Below are positions 23,501 to 35,965 of a stretch of DNA of 64,000 nt, piece after piece. The notes beneath the pieces were generated by a model. That model was given only the letters and a program-made list of their open reading frames with translations, did not search any database and was not told the DNA's origin. This DNA comes from Adineta vaga (lineage: Eukaryota; Rotifera). How positions within the stretch are numbered: the stretch's first letter is position 1; every line of letters starts with the position of its first letter. The stretch is from contig CP075493.1 of assembly GCA_021613535.1 (NCBI GenBank), positions 13,826,001 to 13,890,000 of the forward strand. Direction: 5' to 3'. The translations under genes were made by a program, and so were the position numbers.

Positions 23501-26500
23501 TGAATTCAATGATGAAGAACTGATAAGATCGTTGAAAACTTCCAAGTTAGTTGAAGAATCTAGTTTGGAAAGGATATTCATATAACGTTTTTGTTCATTT
23601 TCTATATCTGCTCTTATAAATTGTGCTTTTTGTTCACGTAAAAGTTCGTGAATTGTTGAAATATCTGCCATTGGATTTACTTCCAGAACCGATTGAATCC
23701 AAGAATTTTTGTATCCCATACCGATGAAGGTCGATTGAATAATTGAAATAGGCAGTGGAGTAGTTATTGCCGATGGTAACTGATCAATGGATACTGAGCG
23801 ATTTAGATAAGTCACTGATTTGAGTGAGAGCCGAAGAGTATCACCATTCGTTGTGTTTTTTGTTGGATCTATTTCTCGAAATAGATGGATTCGTCTTGAT
23901 TCCATTCGAAATTGATCATTAGTCACTTCAATAAAGATTGCTAAATTATCGTTGAGATAAACTTGAAAAGAATCATTTTGAAGAGAAATCAATAAACGAA
24001 CATATTCATTTGGAATAACAGATGAAAGACTTTCGTTCTTCGTTCCGTTAATTTCAACACAAAGTTTACCTTCATGATTGATCAAAATTCGAAATTCTCC
24101 ACTTACGAATATTAATGTTATTTCTTCTTTAGGGATTGGCCAACAAGGAATACTAAATTCTATTGCTAAAGTATATTTTGACCATTCATCATATGATTTA
24201 TTGAGAATAAGATAAGTTTTATTTCCGAATAGTTCCACGGTCGAATAATCTTCATCATCGTTTGATTTGAAATATTTTCCTTCATCATCATATGAATGCT
24301 TTTGTTTTTTCTCCCATAAATCCTTTGTATACGGTTCATCAAATGGGACAAGTAATTCATCAAGAAATTCTTGTTGATTTTTTCTAAACGAAATAGTACC
24401 AACTTGTTTTCGACATTCTAATAATTGTTGATAATCATTAACAACGTAAGACAAACTATAGGTAAATAAACAACGAACATCTTCTTCCGATAGAATATAT
24501 TTCCATACTGCAACATTATTTATTTTAGCAGCAATTCCTGGTAGAAGATACAAGTCCATGTTCTTGATTGTTTCATATTGAAATGTATGAGCAAATTTCT
24601 GATGTTTATAGTTAATTTGAACAATTATCTGGTTATCCTTCGTTGAGAAAATAACTACACACCGACATTTTTCAGTCGTTCCTTCATTCCACATGATTTC
24701 TGTTGAATCTAAAGTAAACAATAAGAATTGAGGTTTTTGCTCTGATGATGTGATTTCAAAGTCGAAACTAATTGTTATTGATGACGTATCGTTATTGTTA
24801 ATTGAAAGTAGAAAACCATCACTATGATATGGTAAGATTAGATACTGATTGTCGATGGTAAAGTTTGTTCGAATATGTTGTTGATTAATAAAATCACGTA
24901 GAATATTGATTGATGGCTCTGTTCGTGTTCTTAGAAAATAATCTTGTTGATTATCACCAACAAGATAAGCACTGAAAGGATAGTCAACAAAAGATTTCTC
25001 TTTGTGTGTATATTTCGGGAGTAAGAGAGATTTATAACCATATGGTAATGGACAATCTTGCATATCTTCTGGACTAAAAATCAATTCGCAGCACGCCGAT
25101 GGATTATTTTGTAAAGTAACAGATGGATAATAAGTTGTAGTTGGTCCATTGGGTAATAAATTACATTTAATTGTTGTCAAGGGAATAAATGAATCGTGTT
25201 CGAATGCTGTACCTACGAACGTTCCATTTATCCAATATTTTATTTTAGTATTTATTCCATCGATTTCAATTCCACAGCCACAAATATCATTGTCTTTCCA
25301 ACGATAACCAGAAAATTGCCCATAATATCCATTATTATTGAAGAATACAGCTCGAGATCCATCATATGACCATGAATATTTATCATCGCCAACTCCGCGG
25401 TTATCACCAGGTCTAAATCCATTTGTAGCCCATCCTATTTGAACAAGTTTAGCGGTTGGTAATCGAACACAATAATACCATTTTCCTTCACTTAATTGTA
25501 AATTATCAATAATAAATGTTGGAAAAGTGACTGTCGTATTCTCTTTATTCGGAACTATTCGACCACGAAATCTATGTTTAACTCCACATTCTTGAATTGC
25601 ATTTCTATTAGCACTATCACGTGGCATTGCAACAATAGATAATCTTTCATTACCAATTCGACCTTGTTGAAAAAATTCTATTTCTCCCTCAGATACATAT
25701 GGTCTCCATTCATTATAAGTTTTTAAAGTCTCAATATTTAATTGTTCTTGATCAAGATCATTAACTATGACATTGCTTTTCTCATATGTATCCAAACTGA
25801 GAGAATAGTGTTCCAGATGAGTTTTATCGAATGAACGTAAATGTTCTGGTTGTTGACGAGTTTTTTCTAAAGAATCAATGATACATAATTTAGCAAGAAC
25901 TGATGCATATGGTTTCTTCATAAATATTTCAATTAATTTCTTATTGTTTAGTAGATAATATAAAACCGAAATAGCACGACGTTTTAGTTGTAATAACAAT
26001 AATGAGTTCTTTTCCGATAGATCAGTTTCAATAAAATATCCTAAACGATCGAGAATGAAATCGATTCCACTGATAAGATTAGGTGGTGAAATATCAATTT
26101 GCAGTCGTAGTTGATCAATAGAAACTGATTCGGTTTGATTTGTTTGTAAATATTGAAGTAAATAAGGTGTTGTTGTTGTATCATTAATTTCCACAATTAG
26201 TGCTAATGGTGATTCATCATTCAGGTTCTCCTTAGTTTGACATGAAACAATTGAACCTAATCGATAAGGTTCAATATATCCACCCATGATTTTTAATGCT
26301 GCTATCAATTGATTTATTTGATTTCGATCTAATTTCTCAATTGAATTGGCATCTAAATATAATTGAATTGCATCAAATACCAATTCTTTTGCTGTTAATT
26401 CCCAGTAGCGATGAGCGGACATTACTGCACGGTACATGACAATTAACTCTGCTACAATATCTTGTGAAATGATATTTTCACCGATTGAATTCAACGAATC

Positions 26501-29500
26501 CGATAAGAATTTTTCAATAAGATTTTTTGATATTTTCTCATGGTTATCTACTATATAGGGAATGATATGTCGTAACAGTCTAATGGCCAGTAAACGAGTA
26601 ACATTGAATTGATTATGTTGATAAATATCGATGAATTCTTCTAGATAATGAACATTTGCACAAAGTGATGCAACATGTTCCGAAAAATGTACTGCTCGAA
26701 GTAGAAGAATTAAGTATTGATTTCGACAATGATTGATATCATCTGTTGGCAAAACCCAACTAATAGAAATATCTTTTAGAGAATTTTTTGAGTTAATTGA
26801 AGAGATTTTTTCCGTTGTTCGAAAAGCTTTCAATTGTCTAAAAATTAATAGATTAAAAAGAAAATTTTGTTGTTGTTGCTGTAAAGATTCATTTGAAATT
26901 TGTCTGAATTTTTCTATTTCGATATTTTCACAAACTTTCAAAACAAATAATCGAAACCAATTGAATGCAAGGAATGTCTCTTCTTGTTGATGACGCGTCA
27001 TTAGAGTGACAAATGAATCGAAAAGTAATTCGACTATTTGATAATTGAATAGATGATGGATATCGATAGATTCGTAAGAAAAATTTAATAAATAGAAAAT
27101 ATTCGCAATGAAATTCATCGGTTGGACGGTAAAAGTTAGAGCAAGTGTAATAATTGAATAATAAGTGTTACTAATTTCGTCTCTTAATCGATTATTTGAT
27201 GCTGAGATATTACTGAAATATGACCATTCCAAATCCGTCGTTCGCATATAGGGTAAAGAAATCAATAAAGTTGTTAGCGATCGATCGTTATTTCTCTGAT
27301 TTAGAACATTTTGTAGAAATACTGTAATGAATCGATATGTAATCAATCTTAATAAAGCTCGTTCATGTAGTCGATGAAGACATTTCTTAATTTCATCGAT
27401 TTCTGATTGTTGCTCTTTGATCATGAATGATGTTTTAGAAAAATCTCCATAAATAAAATCAGCAATTGATCGATTCAGTAAATATTGATGATTATGTTTT
27501 TGCCCAATTGCTTGTCTTTTTTCGTGAAGAAATTGTTTGAATCGTAAACATGCTTGAAAAGAATTTCGAAGAAGTCGAATAATATGTTTTGCTTGTGACC
27601 ATTGTGAAGTTTGTCGTTCATATGGAAATCCTTTGTTTACTGTTTTGTCGATTGTAACAGAGGATGAATCTTCTTTAACTATTGGTATGAAATCACTTTC
27701 TTCGACAGCTAATAGAAGAAATAATGTTTTCATTTTAATTTGTTTATAAAGTTCATCACAATCACCACCTTGACCTTTGACAGTAGCAAACACGGTCTGA
27801 ATTCGATTAGCATATTCATAAATAGAAAGAAGTTCATCCGATGGTTGACTTTGATCGGTTCGTAATAATTCCGATTTCGCTAGATTTATTCGACGATAGA
27901 ATTTCACATAAACAGCAAATACAGCAGCACATGCATCATTTGTTTGCTGTTCAATAGATTTTAGAAATACATGTTGTTTACCTTCAGTATGTCTTTTCAA
28001 TCTTGAGATTAATCGTGCACCATCGTTGATATTATTATAAATTGACAGTAGAAAATCGTTGTCGTTTGTAGTGGCATTTGTTAGTTGATATTGACTATAT
28101 AGAGCCAAACGAGAAGTTAACAAATCACTCCTTTTCTCGCTGATACATCCACCAGCAAAAATAGGTTGTTGTAATTTCTTTCGATGTTTTTTTTCAAAAG
28201 AATCTTCTGCTGTACCAATGATTAATCGATGACATATTTTTCCGATTAAACAACAAATAAAATCAGTATCTAAATTTTGTAGATAATATTCTGCTAATAA
28301 AGGTAAAATTTGTATAAAAATCAGTTGAATCGATTCATAGGAAAAGCTTTCATCTAGTTTTATCATGAGATTTAAATCAATAAGAATCGAATTCAATAGA
28401 TCATTGACAACGATATGTTGATCAACACATTTTCGGAGAATATATGTCACGTATTGAATTATAAGAGAAACTAAATTGTTGGTAGAAGTTATTAGTTTAT
28501 ATAATAAACATTGTTGAAATGAAGATATCATTTCGAATATTCGTTTTTCTTTTTTATCAAAATAAAGATCAATAAACCAATATAGAATATTCAATGTAGA
28601 CGATTTTGTCTTCTCATCACACAAAGATTCGATCCAATTGAATAATGTTTCAGTTTGATTCATTTCCACGAATAATTGTTGGATTAAAATCAAATGTTTA
28701 TTTTCTATGATATACTTTTGAAATAAAGTTAATTTCTGATCGAATGATGAGAGTTGTATATTAATAACAATGATAAGTGCTTTAGATGCTTCCTCACTTA
28801 TTGTCAACTGCTCTTTATTTTCGTTCGAAATTAATTCAAAGAATAAATTAAACCATTTTTTCAGTTTATCATCGGATGTGTATGTCGACCATTGATCACG
28901 ACATTCGGATAAAATTTTTAAATGTGTTGTAAATAATCGTAAGCAAACAGTTAACATATGAATGATAGTTTGATCCGATTGTGTTGACATTATAGTTGAT
29001 AATTGTTCGATATTGTGAAATAAATCTTCGAATGTATTCGAATGAAATTCACATGAAATAGAACTGAATTTCGATTGTTTAATCGGTGAATGAACTTGAT
29101 TCTCAATGTCGATATGCGATAGAATAATTGATGAAACGAATTGACCAGTAAATGACTGTTCATTTAATGTTGTTAGGTGAGAATTTGGAAATGAGTGTAT
29201 GGATTTTAAGAAATTCAATGAGGGAAATTGTGAAATCTCTGATTCGTTCATTCCCTCTCTCCATTCATTGAGCGTATTACTAAGACCGTCATTCATTTGT
29301 ATGATTAGACTTTGGACATTATAAACATCACTTGTATTGAACATAAGTTTATTCAATAGGGATAAAATATCTTTGAATGATCGTTTTGCCATGGCAACAG
29401 TGAATAGAATTTTGATTGCTGATTTAGAAATAATGAGATCTGTTGTTAGAGATAAGTGATATATGTATGTCGTTAATGGTTCGAATGATTTGAATAAAAG

Positions 29501-30136
29501 CTGATTTTGTGATGCAAAATATCGTATTGGAAGTTGATCGGACAATTGATCCGTTAATATTAAGATCTGATGAATTATTGTCGGATCATTTTTTTCAACC
29601 GATTTGAATAAAACTAATAAAATCGATAATAATGATTGAATAGCAAAATATGATAACTGTTCGGATTGAAACTTATCTTTCTGTTCTTGCAAATTTTCAG
29701 TCATATGATGTGTAAATGTTTGTGCAAATATAGATGCATTAACAAATTTGTTTTCTTCTAGTTTATTCATCAAAGCTGTTTCGAATTGTTGTTGATGTAT
29801 TTGTCGATCGTTAATTTCTATTCGAATTTGTTCATTCCGTTTTGTAAATATCGGAATAACTTCGTTCAGAAGTATATTATCGATTTCTCTATTGATATTT
29901 TCCCATTGAATTGGTTTTGTCAATACAAGTAAATAATCTCGAAGTCGTTCTCGAAATTCTGTTTGTGAATTAGGAATGTTATGATGATCATGATTAAATT
30001 CAATTGTATCCGAAGACGTTTGTAAGGGAAAAAAGAAACTGATATCATCTTTATCAACAGTGGATGCAATTGTTTCATTGGTGATTAAAGGAGTTTCAAT
30101 TGCGTGGAGATGAATTCTAATCAATGAATGGTTCAT
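20511..30136 (-). CDS. Giant HECT-type E3 ubiquitin ligase with SPRY and UBA-like segments
   Basis: Exons in transcription order are 30136-22623, 22560-20738 and 20683-20511, giving about 3,169 residues. The first 1,450 residues are a helical solenoid. A SPRY domain lies near 1510-1680 (GKWYYCVRLPTAKLVQIGWA, FNNNGYYGQFSGYRW). Beta-rich segments that may be LamG-like folds follow, and then a UBA-like stretch near 2150 (GMGYKNSWIQSVLEVNP). The C-terminal HECT domain includes LMGMAIRKKHYFNVKFPPLLW, REGLYSIIP, ELEEAVCG and the catalytic Cys in SHTCFFAIDLP. A 54-nt stop-free intron (20684-20737) sits between LPR and SHTCF; leaving it in would insert 18 residues before the active site. The architecture recalls HECTD4 or HERC-like giants but I cannot assign an orthologue. 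A CTTTCTTAG acceptor lies 15 nt before the ATG. Confidence 0.85.
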
Positions 30137-30711
30137 TCTTTTTGGTCAAAGCTAAGAAAGAAAAGAATAGAAACTAGATTGTATTTATCTGATTTAGGAT
30201 AGGAAAATGGCTTTTATTCAACTTATTAACCTTACAGAGGATAACTGAAAGAGATAAATGTATATTTGTAACGTTTGCAATACTGTATAGAAAGACACTT
30301 GAATGATGAATCGAGTGAAGAAATACCTTGAATTTCATGAAGCGAAACTGAATGACAAACGAATATTTTATTGTATGTATAGGTGAATTTTATTTTTCGA
30401 TTTGTTATCGTTCGTATAACTTGTGTGTGTGTGTGTATTTTTCTTGTTTCTATTTATTCTCCTATACATGAGTAATTCAATATACAAGAGAATAAGCAAA
30501 ATATAGCTCGTTTTTATACTTAATCGATTGTAACAGAAACGAAATCTTGAATAAGAAGATAGAAAAGTATCTTACGGATCTCAATAACTTCGTTCGCTTT
30601 TGTTAGTTGTAGATAATGTGAAACTGATAAGTTATTTCATGTCTTTATTAGTGATTTTTGGTTAAATTCATACAGTAGTGTATTGAGAGTGTGCAAAGAA
30701 ACTTTCGTTCA
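30137..30711. other. Intergenic region
   Basis: It separates the HECT gene's 5' end from the 3' end of the next minus-strand gene. It contains a TG microsatellite at about 30420-30436 and probably the HECT promoter. No coding segment is seen. Confidence 0.5.
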
Positions 30712-33132
30712 TCACATTTTTCTTTCTATACGTGCGATGATCATACAAATTGTCACGTTATCGGTATGTTCTTTCGGTAAACATATTGTAAAGATATCTC
30801 TAGCTTTTTTAGCATATTCAAGAGCTGATTTTAACTCGTTTGGCATTTGTTCGTATGTACGAGCCATATCGGTATACACTCGTGCGATATCAATATGATC
30901 AGAAGGTAACGCACGTAAGTAATTTTCCAAACAATCTTCATAATCTTGTAAGGCAAAAGCTGGTTTACATTCATAGATTTGTATAATATTAGCTATCTTT
31001 TGTCGAGTAAGCGATTGATTTGGATGTCCGGCAGGTAAATACTTATCGAATAATGACAGAGCTTTTTTATAATATAAACGTGCTCGTTCATGTTGTTGTT
31101 CAATCAAACGAAGATTGCCTAATCCAATAAGACACTGTGCTTTTTGTATGTAAGTTAAATATGATTGTTGAACTGCACAATCTATGAGTCCATCATGTGC
31201 TTGTTCAAACATTTCCATGGCTTTAGTATATGATGTAAATGCACGCTGAAACATTCCATTTCGTTCGTATGTGACACCGAGACCAAGACGACAAAGAGCA
31301 CGAAGAACATGCGTTGTGGAATTTTTTGGTTGTTCATGCGTTAAATAAGAGGGTAGACTTTGATTTAATACTGCATTATAATAAATAATACTTTGATCAA
31401 ATAACCCCTTTTCATTTGTTATTCGACCGAGTGCGTAATAGCATATAAATTTATAGTATGTTTTGTTATGTTCAAAATAGTTGCTTTCATTTCGATTCAC
31501 AATAAGGTCTTTAATAAATCCTAAGACTCCGCTTTTCTTATTTTCAGAATACGACGTTGATTGATATATTTCTTTCTCATCTATTTCTTCTGGTTCATAG
31601 ACCAATTCATCCAAATGTCGTATTAATTGTTTATAATACGACTGAGCTTCATCAAATTTTCCCGATTGAAAAAGTATATTACCAATATGCGGTGGCAATA
31701 ACATTGAATCTATGAAATTTGTTTTCATACAATCATACAGACTATCCCATTTACTTCTTAAAAAGCTGTCAAATTGATTACGTATCCCTAAACGTACATA
31801 CCATATACCTTTCTCACCGCGACGTATTTCAACTACATGAAAACACGAACCAGCCATAAATAGAACTTCTTGTTCTACTTCACCAAAGTAACTAAATTCA
31901 GTAATATTAGCAAATGGTCTCTCGAAAGTACTACAATTTTGCTCATCAATGTCTATTTCAAAAAGAACTCGATTTAATGATAGTTCGTTACGATCATCAT
32001 TTTCTCCCAGATACATTAATGCCAATTGTTTATTGAGACTAGTCGAAAGAAAGGATTTCATAGAAATAATATTTCCTAGTGATTTTCGTAAACCATTCAA
32101 TTCCTGTTTTGACATAAGTTGTCCTCGATACACGAAAAGCGAGTGATCATTGTCATTTGATTCAACCAAGAGTTTATCAGAATTATCGTACAGTTGTCGG
32201 TGTAAATCAATAATAAAGAAACGAAAAATAAGGATTAATCTTATATCATTCGTTCGAAGTGCTTTGTTGAGTAATTTATAAACAAATGAATCTCGTGTAT
32301 ACCAAGATAGAGCTTCATCCAATGTATAAGTTACTTCAAATTCTGCTATTTCCGTTAATTTAGAAGGTTCCATTATATATATCTCTCTACATGTTTTCAA
32401 GAACTCATTTTTACTTTTATCAAATGAGGAATAATCATCGAAAAATTTCGAAACACCAGCTAATTGAATGAAAGAATCGAGTAACATTTGTGAATACATA
32501 AAATCACCATTCATTCCCAATGATGAACGTTCATCAAAAGTATCAAATACAAATGGTTCTGTAATTTGTGCATGCGCGTGTACATCTGCTTCTATATGAT
32601 GGTATATATTTTGATTAAGTATATATCGTACCTAGTGATAAAGTCAATTTGAAAGCCATTTTATAAATTCGAAAATTCTTATATGACTCTTCCGGACATT
32701 TCTTTTGTCTATAATACTTTCTGATAGAGAACTACAGATGTATTTAACATTTTTTTCTCGAACTTTCTCGGATTTTTTACATAGTCATTGATTCTGTCAA
32801 GAAATTCTTACCTTAGGAAAGCGTTGAGATAAATGACGATTGCTATATTTTGTATCCGTATAAATACATTTTATATGGTGCATATCGTGAATTTGTGCTA
32901 AACATTTTTCATCAACTACAATTCTATTACTGGCTGTGTCGGTCACTATGAGTAAAACGTTTTCATTTGAAATCAATTGTAGACATTTTAAACAGTTGTC
33001 ACTATCGTCTTCCTCAAAGTAGAGTATGTGTTTAATTACATCTGTTCCATTTAACTGTTTCTCTTGTTCAGCATTGGGTTTTTGACTACCGAGCCATATG
33101 AGTGCATAAAATTTCTTTTTTTCAGATTCCAT
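30712..33132 (-). CDS. ADP-ribosyltransferase-TPR protein (three exons, about 756 aa)
   Basis: Exons are 33132-32812, 32701-32632 and 32591-30712; phases 0 then 1 keep the frame open. The small middle exon has a weak acceptor and is the least certain part. I start at the ATG at 33132 rather than an upstream TTG. Exon 1 is an alpha/beta module like that in the 10725-13532 protein (FYALIWLGS, VLLIVTDTASN). The ART domain has Arg in VYRGQ (about 282), FLSTSLN and EVEQEVLFM (ExE), the full R-S-E set. TPRs fill the C-terminal half (for example LCRLGLGVTYERNGMFQRAF). A mono-ADP-ribosyltransferase with TPR targeting is the likely role. It faces a decayed relative 660 bp away. Confidence 0.8.
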
Positions 33133-33791
33133 CAACAGCACACAAGTATGCAACAAAAAAATGTTACCTTAATGATCTAACTTCGTATGACGAGAGAAAT
33201 TTTCTTCATAGTTATGCAAAAACCCTACAACTAACACACAGCACTTGTTGGTGTGCAAAATAAGAAGCAGAAAAATGTGATTGTTAACTGAAGAATATGA
33301 AGAAAAGATTTTGTGGATAGAGTGTAGGTGTGGATGAGAGTGATGAAAGAAAAGATATTCTTATCACACCTTCAAAACCCTATGACTAACGAGTGTTTGT
33401 AAAGACACATACAAAAATTGATAAGTCACATAATACTTAAATCTTCGATTCATTGATACTTCCGTTATTGCATTGTCTCATCCATATCGATAGATCTGCA
33501 CCCACAGTTTCAAAACCTGAGATTCTACCTCTTTCAGCGCTCACACCCTCACCCATCCACAATCATCAAAAACTTCAGCCATAACTATCCTAAAATTTGA
33601 CATCACAGTTACTGACGTTACTTTGTCAAGAAATGGCTGTAGAAATAAAATATAAATCATGAAGATAAGAAGAATTTATTTATCAAAAGGTAATTCGATT
33701 CTAAGCTAAACAATGTGGTAAGACTAGAGTAACGTTGTTTCAGATTAGAGGAGTTGCGTGAACGCTTCAAGACTTAATCGAAATTATAGTA
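33133..33791. other. Intergenic region between head-to-head ART-TPR loci
   Basis: It is the shared 5' region of the intact minus-strand gene and the plus-strand pseudogene. It contains both arms of a telomere-like inverted repeat (copy C). No other gene is seen. Confidence 0.5.
33312..33562. repeat. Telomere-like inverted repeat, copy C (widely spaced arms)
   Basis: The G-rich arm GTGGATAGAGTGTAGGTGTG lies at 33314-33333. A weaker C-rich segment follows at 33361-33380, and a better C-rich arm (CTCACACCCTCACCCATCCA) at 33540-33559. The outer arms are imperfect reverse complements about 210 bp apart, so this copy has either been interrupted or is two half-copies. Confidence 0.5.
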
Positions 33792-35481
33792 GTGAACCAT
33801 CCACAATCAGATGATATACAGCAACAATTGATTCTTCAAATAGTACAGCCTTTATTTGATTCACACTCTACGAGATTTCGTAGTCCAATGCCATTCAATG
33901 TATTTGACCCATCAGAGAGTACACATACGAATTTATCGACAGAAAACGGTAATTTTTTGTGCATGCAACTACTAGTCGAAGTTTTAATACGAATGTCATC
34001 ATTATCAGACACAATGAATGAATTGTTTCACATATTCTCTGAATTTCTTTGTTAAGATGAATCCAAATAGTTAAAAATCTCTGAATTCATATCAAGCTAC
34101 ACTTCATCCAATGCAATTCAATGGTACATACGAGAGTCTTTCGTTTTTGAACTTGTAAACAAAGTACTTCGTAGCAAAGATATCGATAAATTAATTACAT
34201 TACGTTTGCTAATACGTGACATTTATTATCAATTACGAAAAGAGCAAAAACATTTGACAGATATTAATGCAACTGTATATCGTGGACAAGTTATGAGTTT
34301 AAAAGAATTAAAAAATCTACGAGACAATATCGGTAATTTAATATCGATGAATAGTTTTCTCTCGACTAGCAAAGCTCGTGATGTTGCTCAAATGTTTGCT
34401 GAATCATCTACCCATCCAAATGATAATTCACGAGCACGAATCTTATTTGAATTCATACTACTACAACCCGAACGGATCCCAAGACATTCGCAGAAATAAG
34501 TCATCTCGGTTCATATGGTGACGAAGAAGAAATTTTATTTATGCTAGGATCTGTTTTCAAATTGCAAGATATGGATTACGATGAAGATGACAAATTGTGG
34601 ATTGTCAAACTTGTTCTCTGTGGAGAAAATGATAATGAATTGAAAGATGTTTTGATATCCATGAAAAACGATATAATCGAACGTCCAAGTTTAACTTCAG
34701 TTGGTCTTGTATTGAAAAAGATGGGTGATATTGACAGAGCAGCCAAATGTTTTCAACAACATATGGATTCTTAACAATCTGATGATTTTTCGAAACTTGC
34801 AGTTTGCTATCATAATTTAGGAAATATCGCTCGCGTCAAAAGATGTTATCAAAAAGCATTAGAAACCTTGAATATGTCACTTGGTATGAGATTAAATTTA
34901 CGATCAATCTAAAAATCTTCGTTAACAACCTTATATAATGATATGAAAGATTATAAGAAAGCACACACTGTGATGATGTATTACTTGCAACTTTATACGA
35001 TAATATTGGTGTTATCTATAGACATCAACACAATTATGATTTTACTTTGGAAAATTACAGTAAATGTTTGAAAATTCGAAAGAAATTTCTTCCAGATGAT
35101 CATCCGAAATTTGCTGGAACATTGATGAATATCGGCACTGCGTATTCCAATAAGAATGAACAGACAATAGCACTATCCTACATGCAAAAAGCATTGGACA
35201 TTGAACTGAAATCTCTTCCGTGCAATCATATAGAACTAGGATCTTCATATAATAACATTGGACTCGTCTACACATTGACGAACGAATTAAAATTAGCACT
35301 TCGACATGTACGATTGGCGAATAAAAATTTTCGAATAAATCTGCCGTCTGGACATCCACGAATCATAGATACAGATGATACCATCGAAAGAATACCAAAA
35401 CACATGCAAACACATCGATCATTTCAGCAAACAAATTCGGTACAAAATATTGTTAAGAGTGTGAGCGTGGTAATCGTATGA
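33792..35481 (+). pseudogene. Decayed ADP-ribosyltransferase-TPR gene
   Basis: Homology to the neighbouring ART-TPR gene runs collinearly through several frames. The segment before the ART domain (FNVFDPSES to LLVEVLIR) stops near 34055. The ART core (VYRGQVMSLKELK, then FLSTSKARD) stops at 34497. The ExE segment (GDEEEILFMLG) follows in another frame and stops at 34774. TPR remnants with further stops follow, and a last TPR block (TLMNIGTAYSNKNEQTIALS) is open to 35481. At least three frame changes or stops cannot be explained by simple introns. The R, S and E motif residues are still readable, so decay is recent. It is inverted relative to the intact copy, suggesting an inverted duplication or a relocated paralogue. 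Confidence 0.8.
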
Positions 35482-35965
35482 GATTCATAACGATACACAC
35501 ATTCATCCTCTAGATAAGCATAAAGCATCACTTTCAGATAAAGGAAGAGTATGACTGGTTGGTGAAAGAATGATTTATAACAATTATATCAATACTACTG
35601 GAATTGATTAATATAAATTATTTATTCTTTTTCTTTTCATTACATATAAATATAAAATCTAATCAAAGTTTTCATCTGTATCTTGTTCAGTTGGATATAC
35701 AGACTTGTGTGTGACTGCACGATGATCAGTATGATAGAAGATAGATAGTCTTATCTGTATTTATCTTTACTCTCAATAGCAGGTGGAACGAATAATTTTC
35801 GTATTTAGTTTTTTCTTCTTTTTTATTTATCGTATTGTATACTTGTCTCGTTCTATCACTCGACATTTTTTTCTAAATCTGAAATGGGAAAAAAACAATC
35901 TGGTGAAGAAACGGAGAAAGGCAACATGATATGTGCGTGTTTTTTTCTTTACAAGCACAATTTTC
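35482..35965. other. Intergenic region
   Basis: AT-rich sequence with no supported gene. It must hold the promoter of the DED/NHL gene. A pyrimidine-rich acceptor (TTTTTTTCTTTACAAG, ending 35955) lies 10 nt before that gene's ATG. Confidence 0.45.

Noticed and set aside
30419-30436. TG repeat as a telomere-like element
   Set aside because: It is a plain dinucleotide microsatellite without G-triplets or an inverted partner arm.
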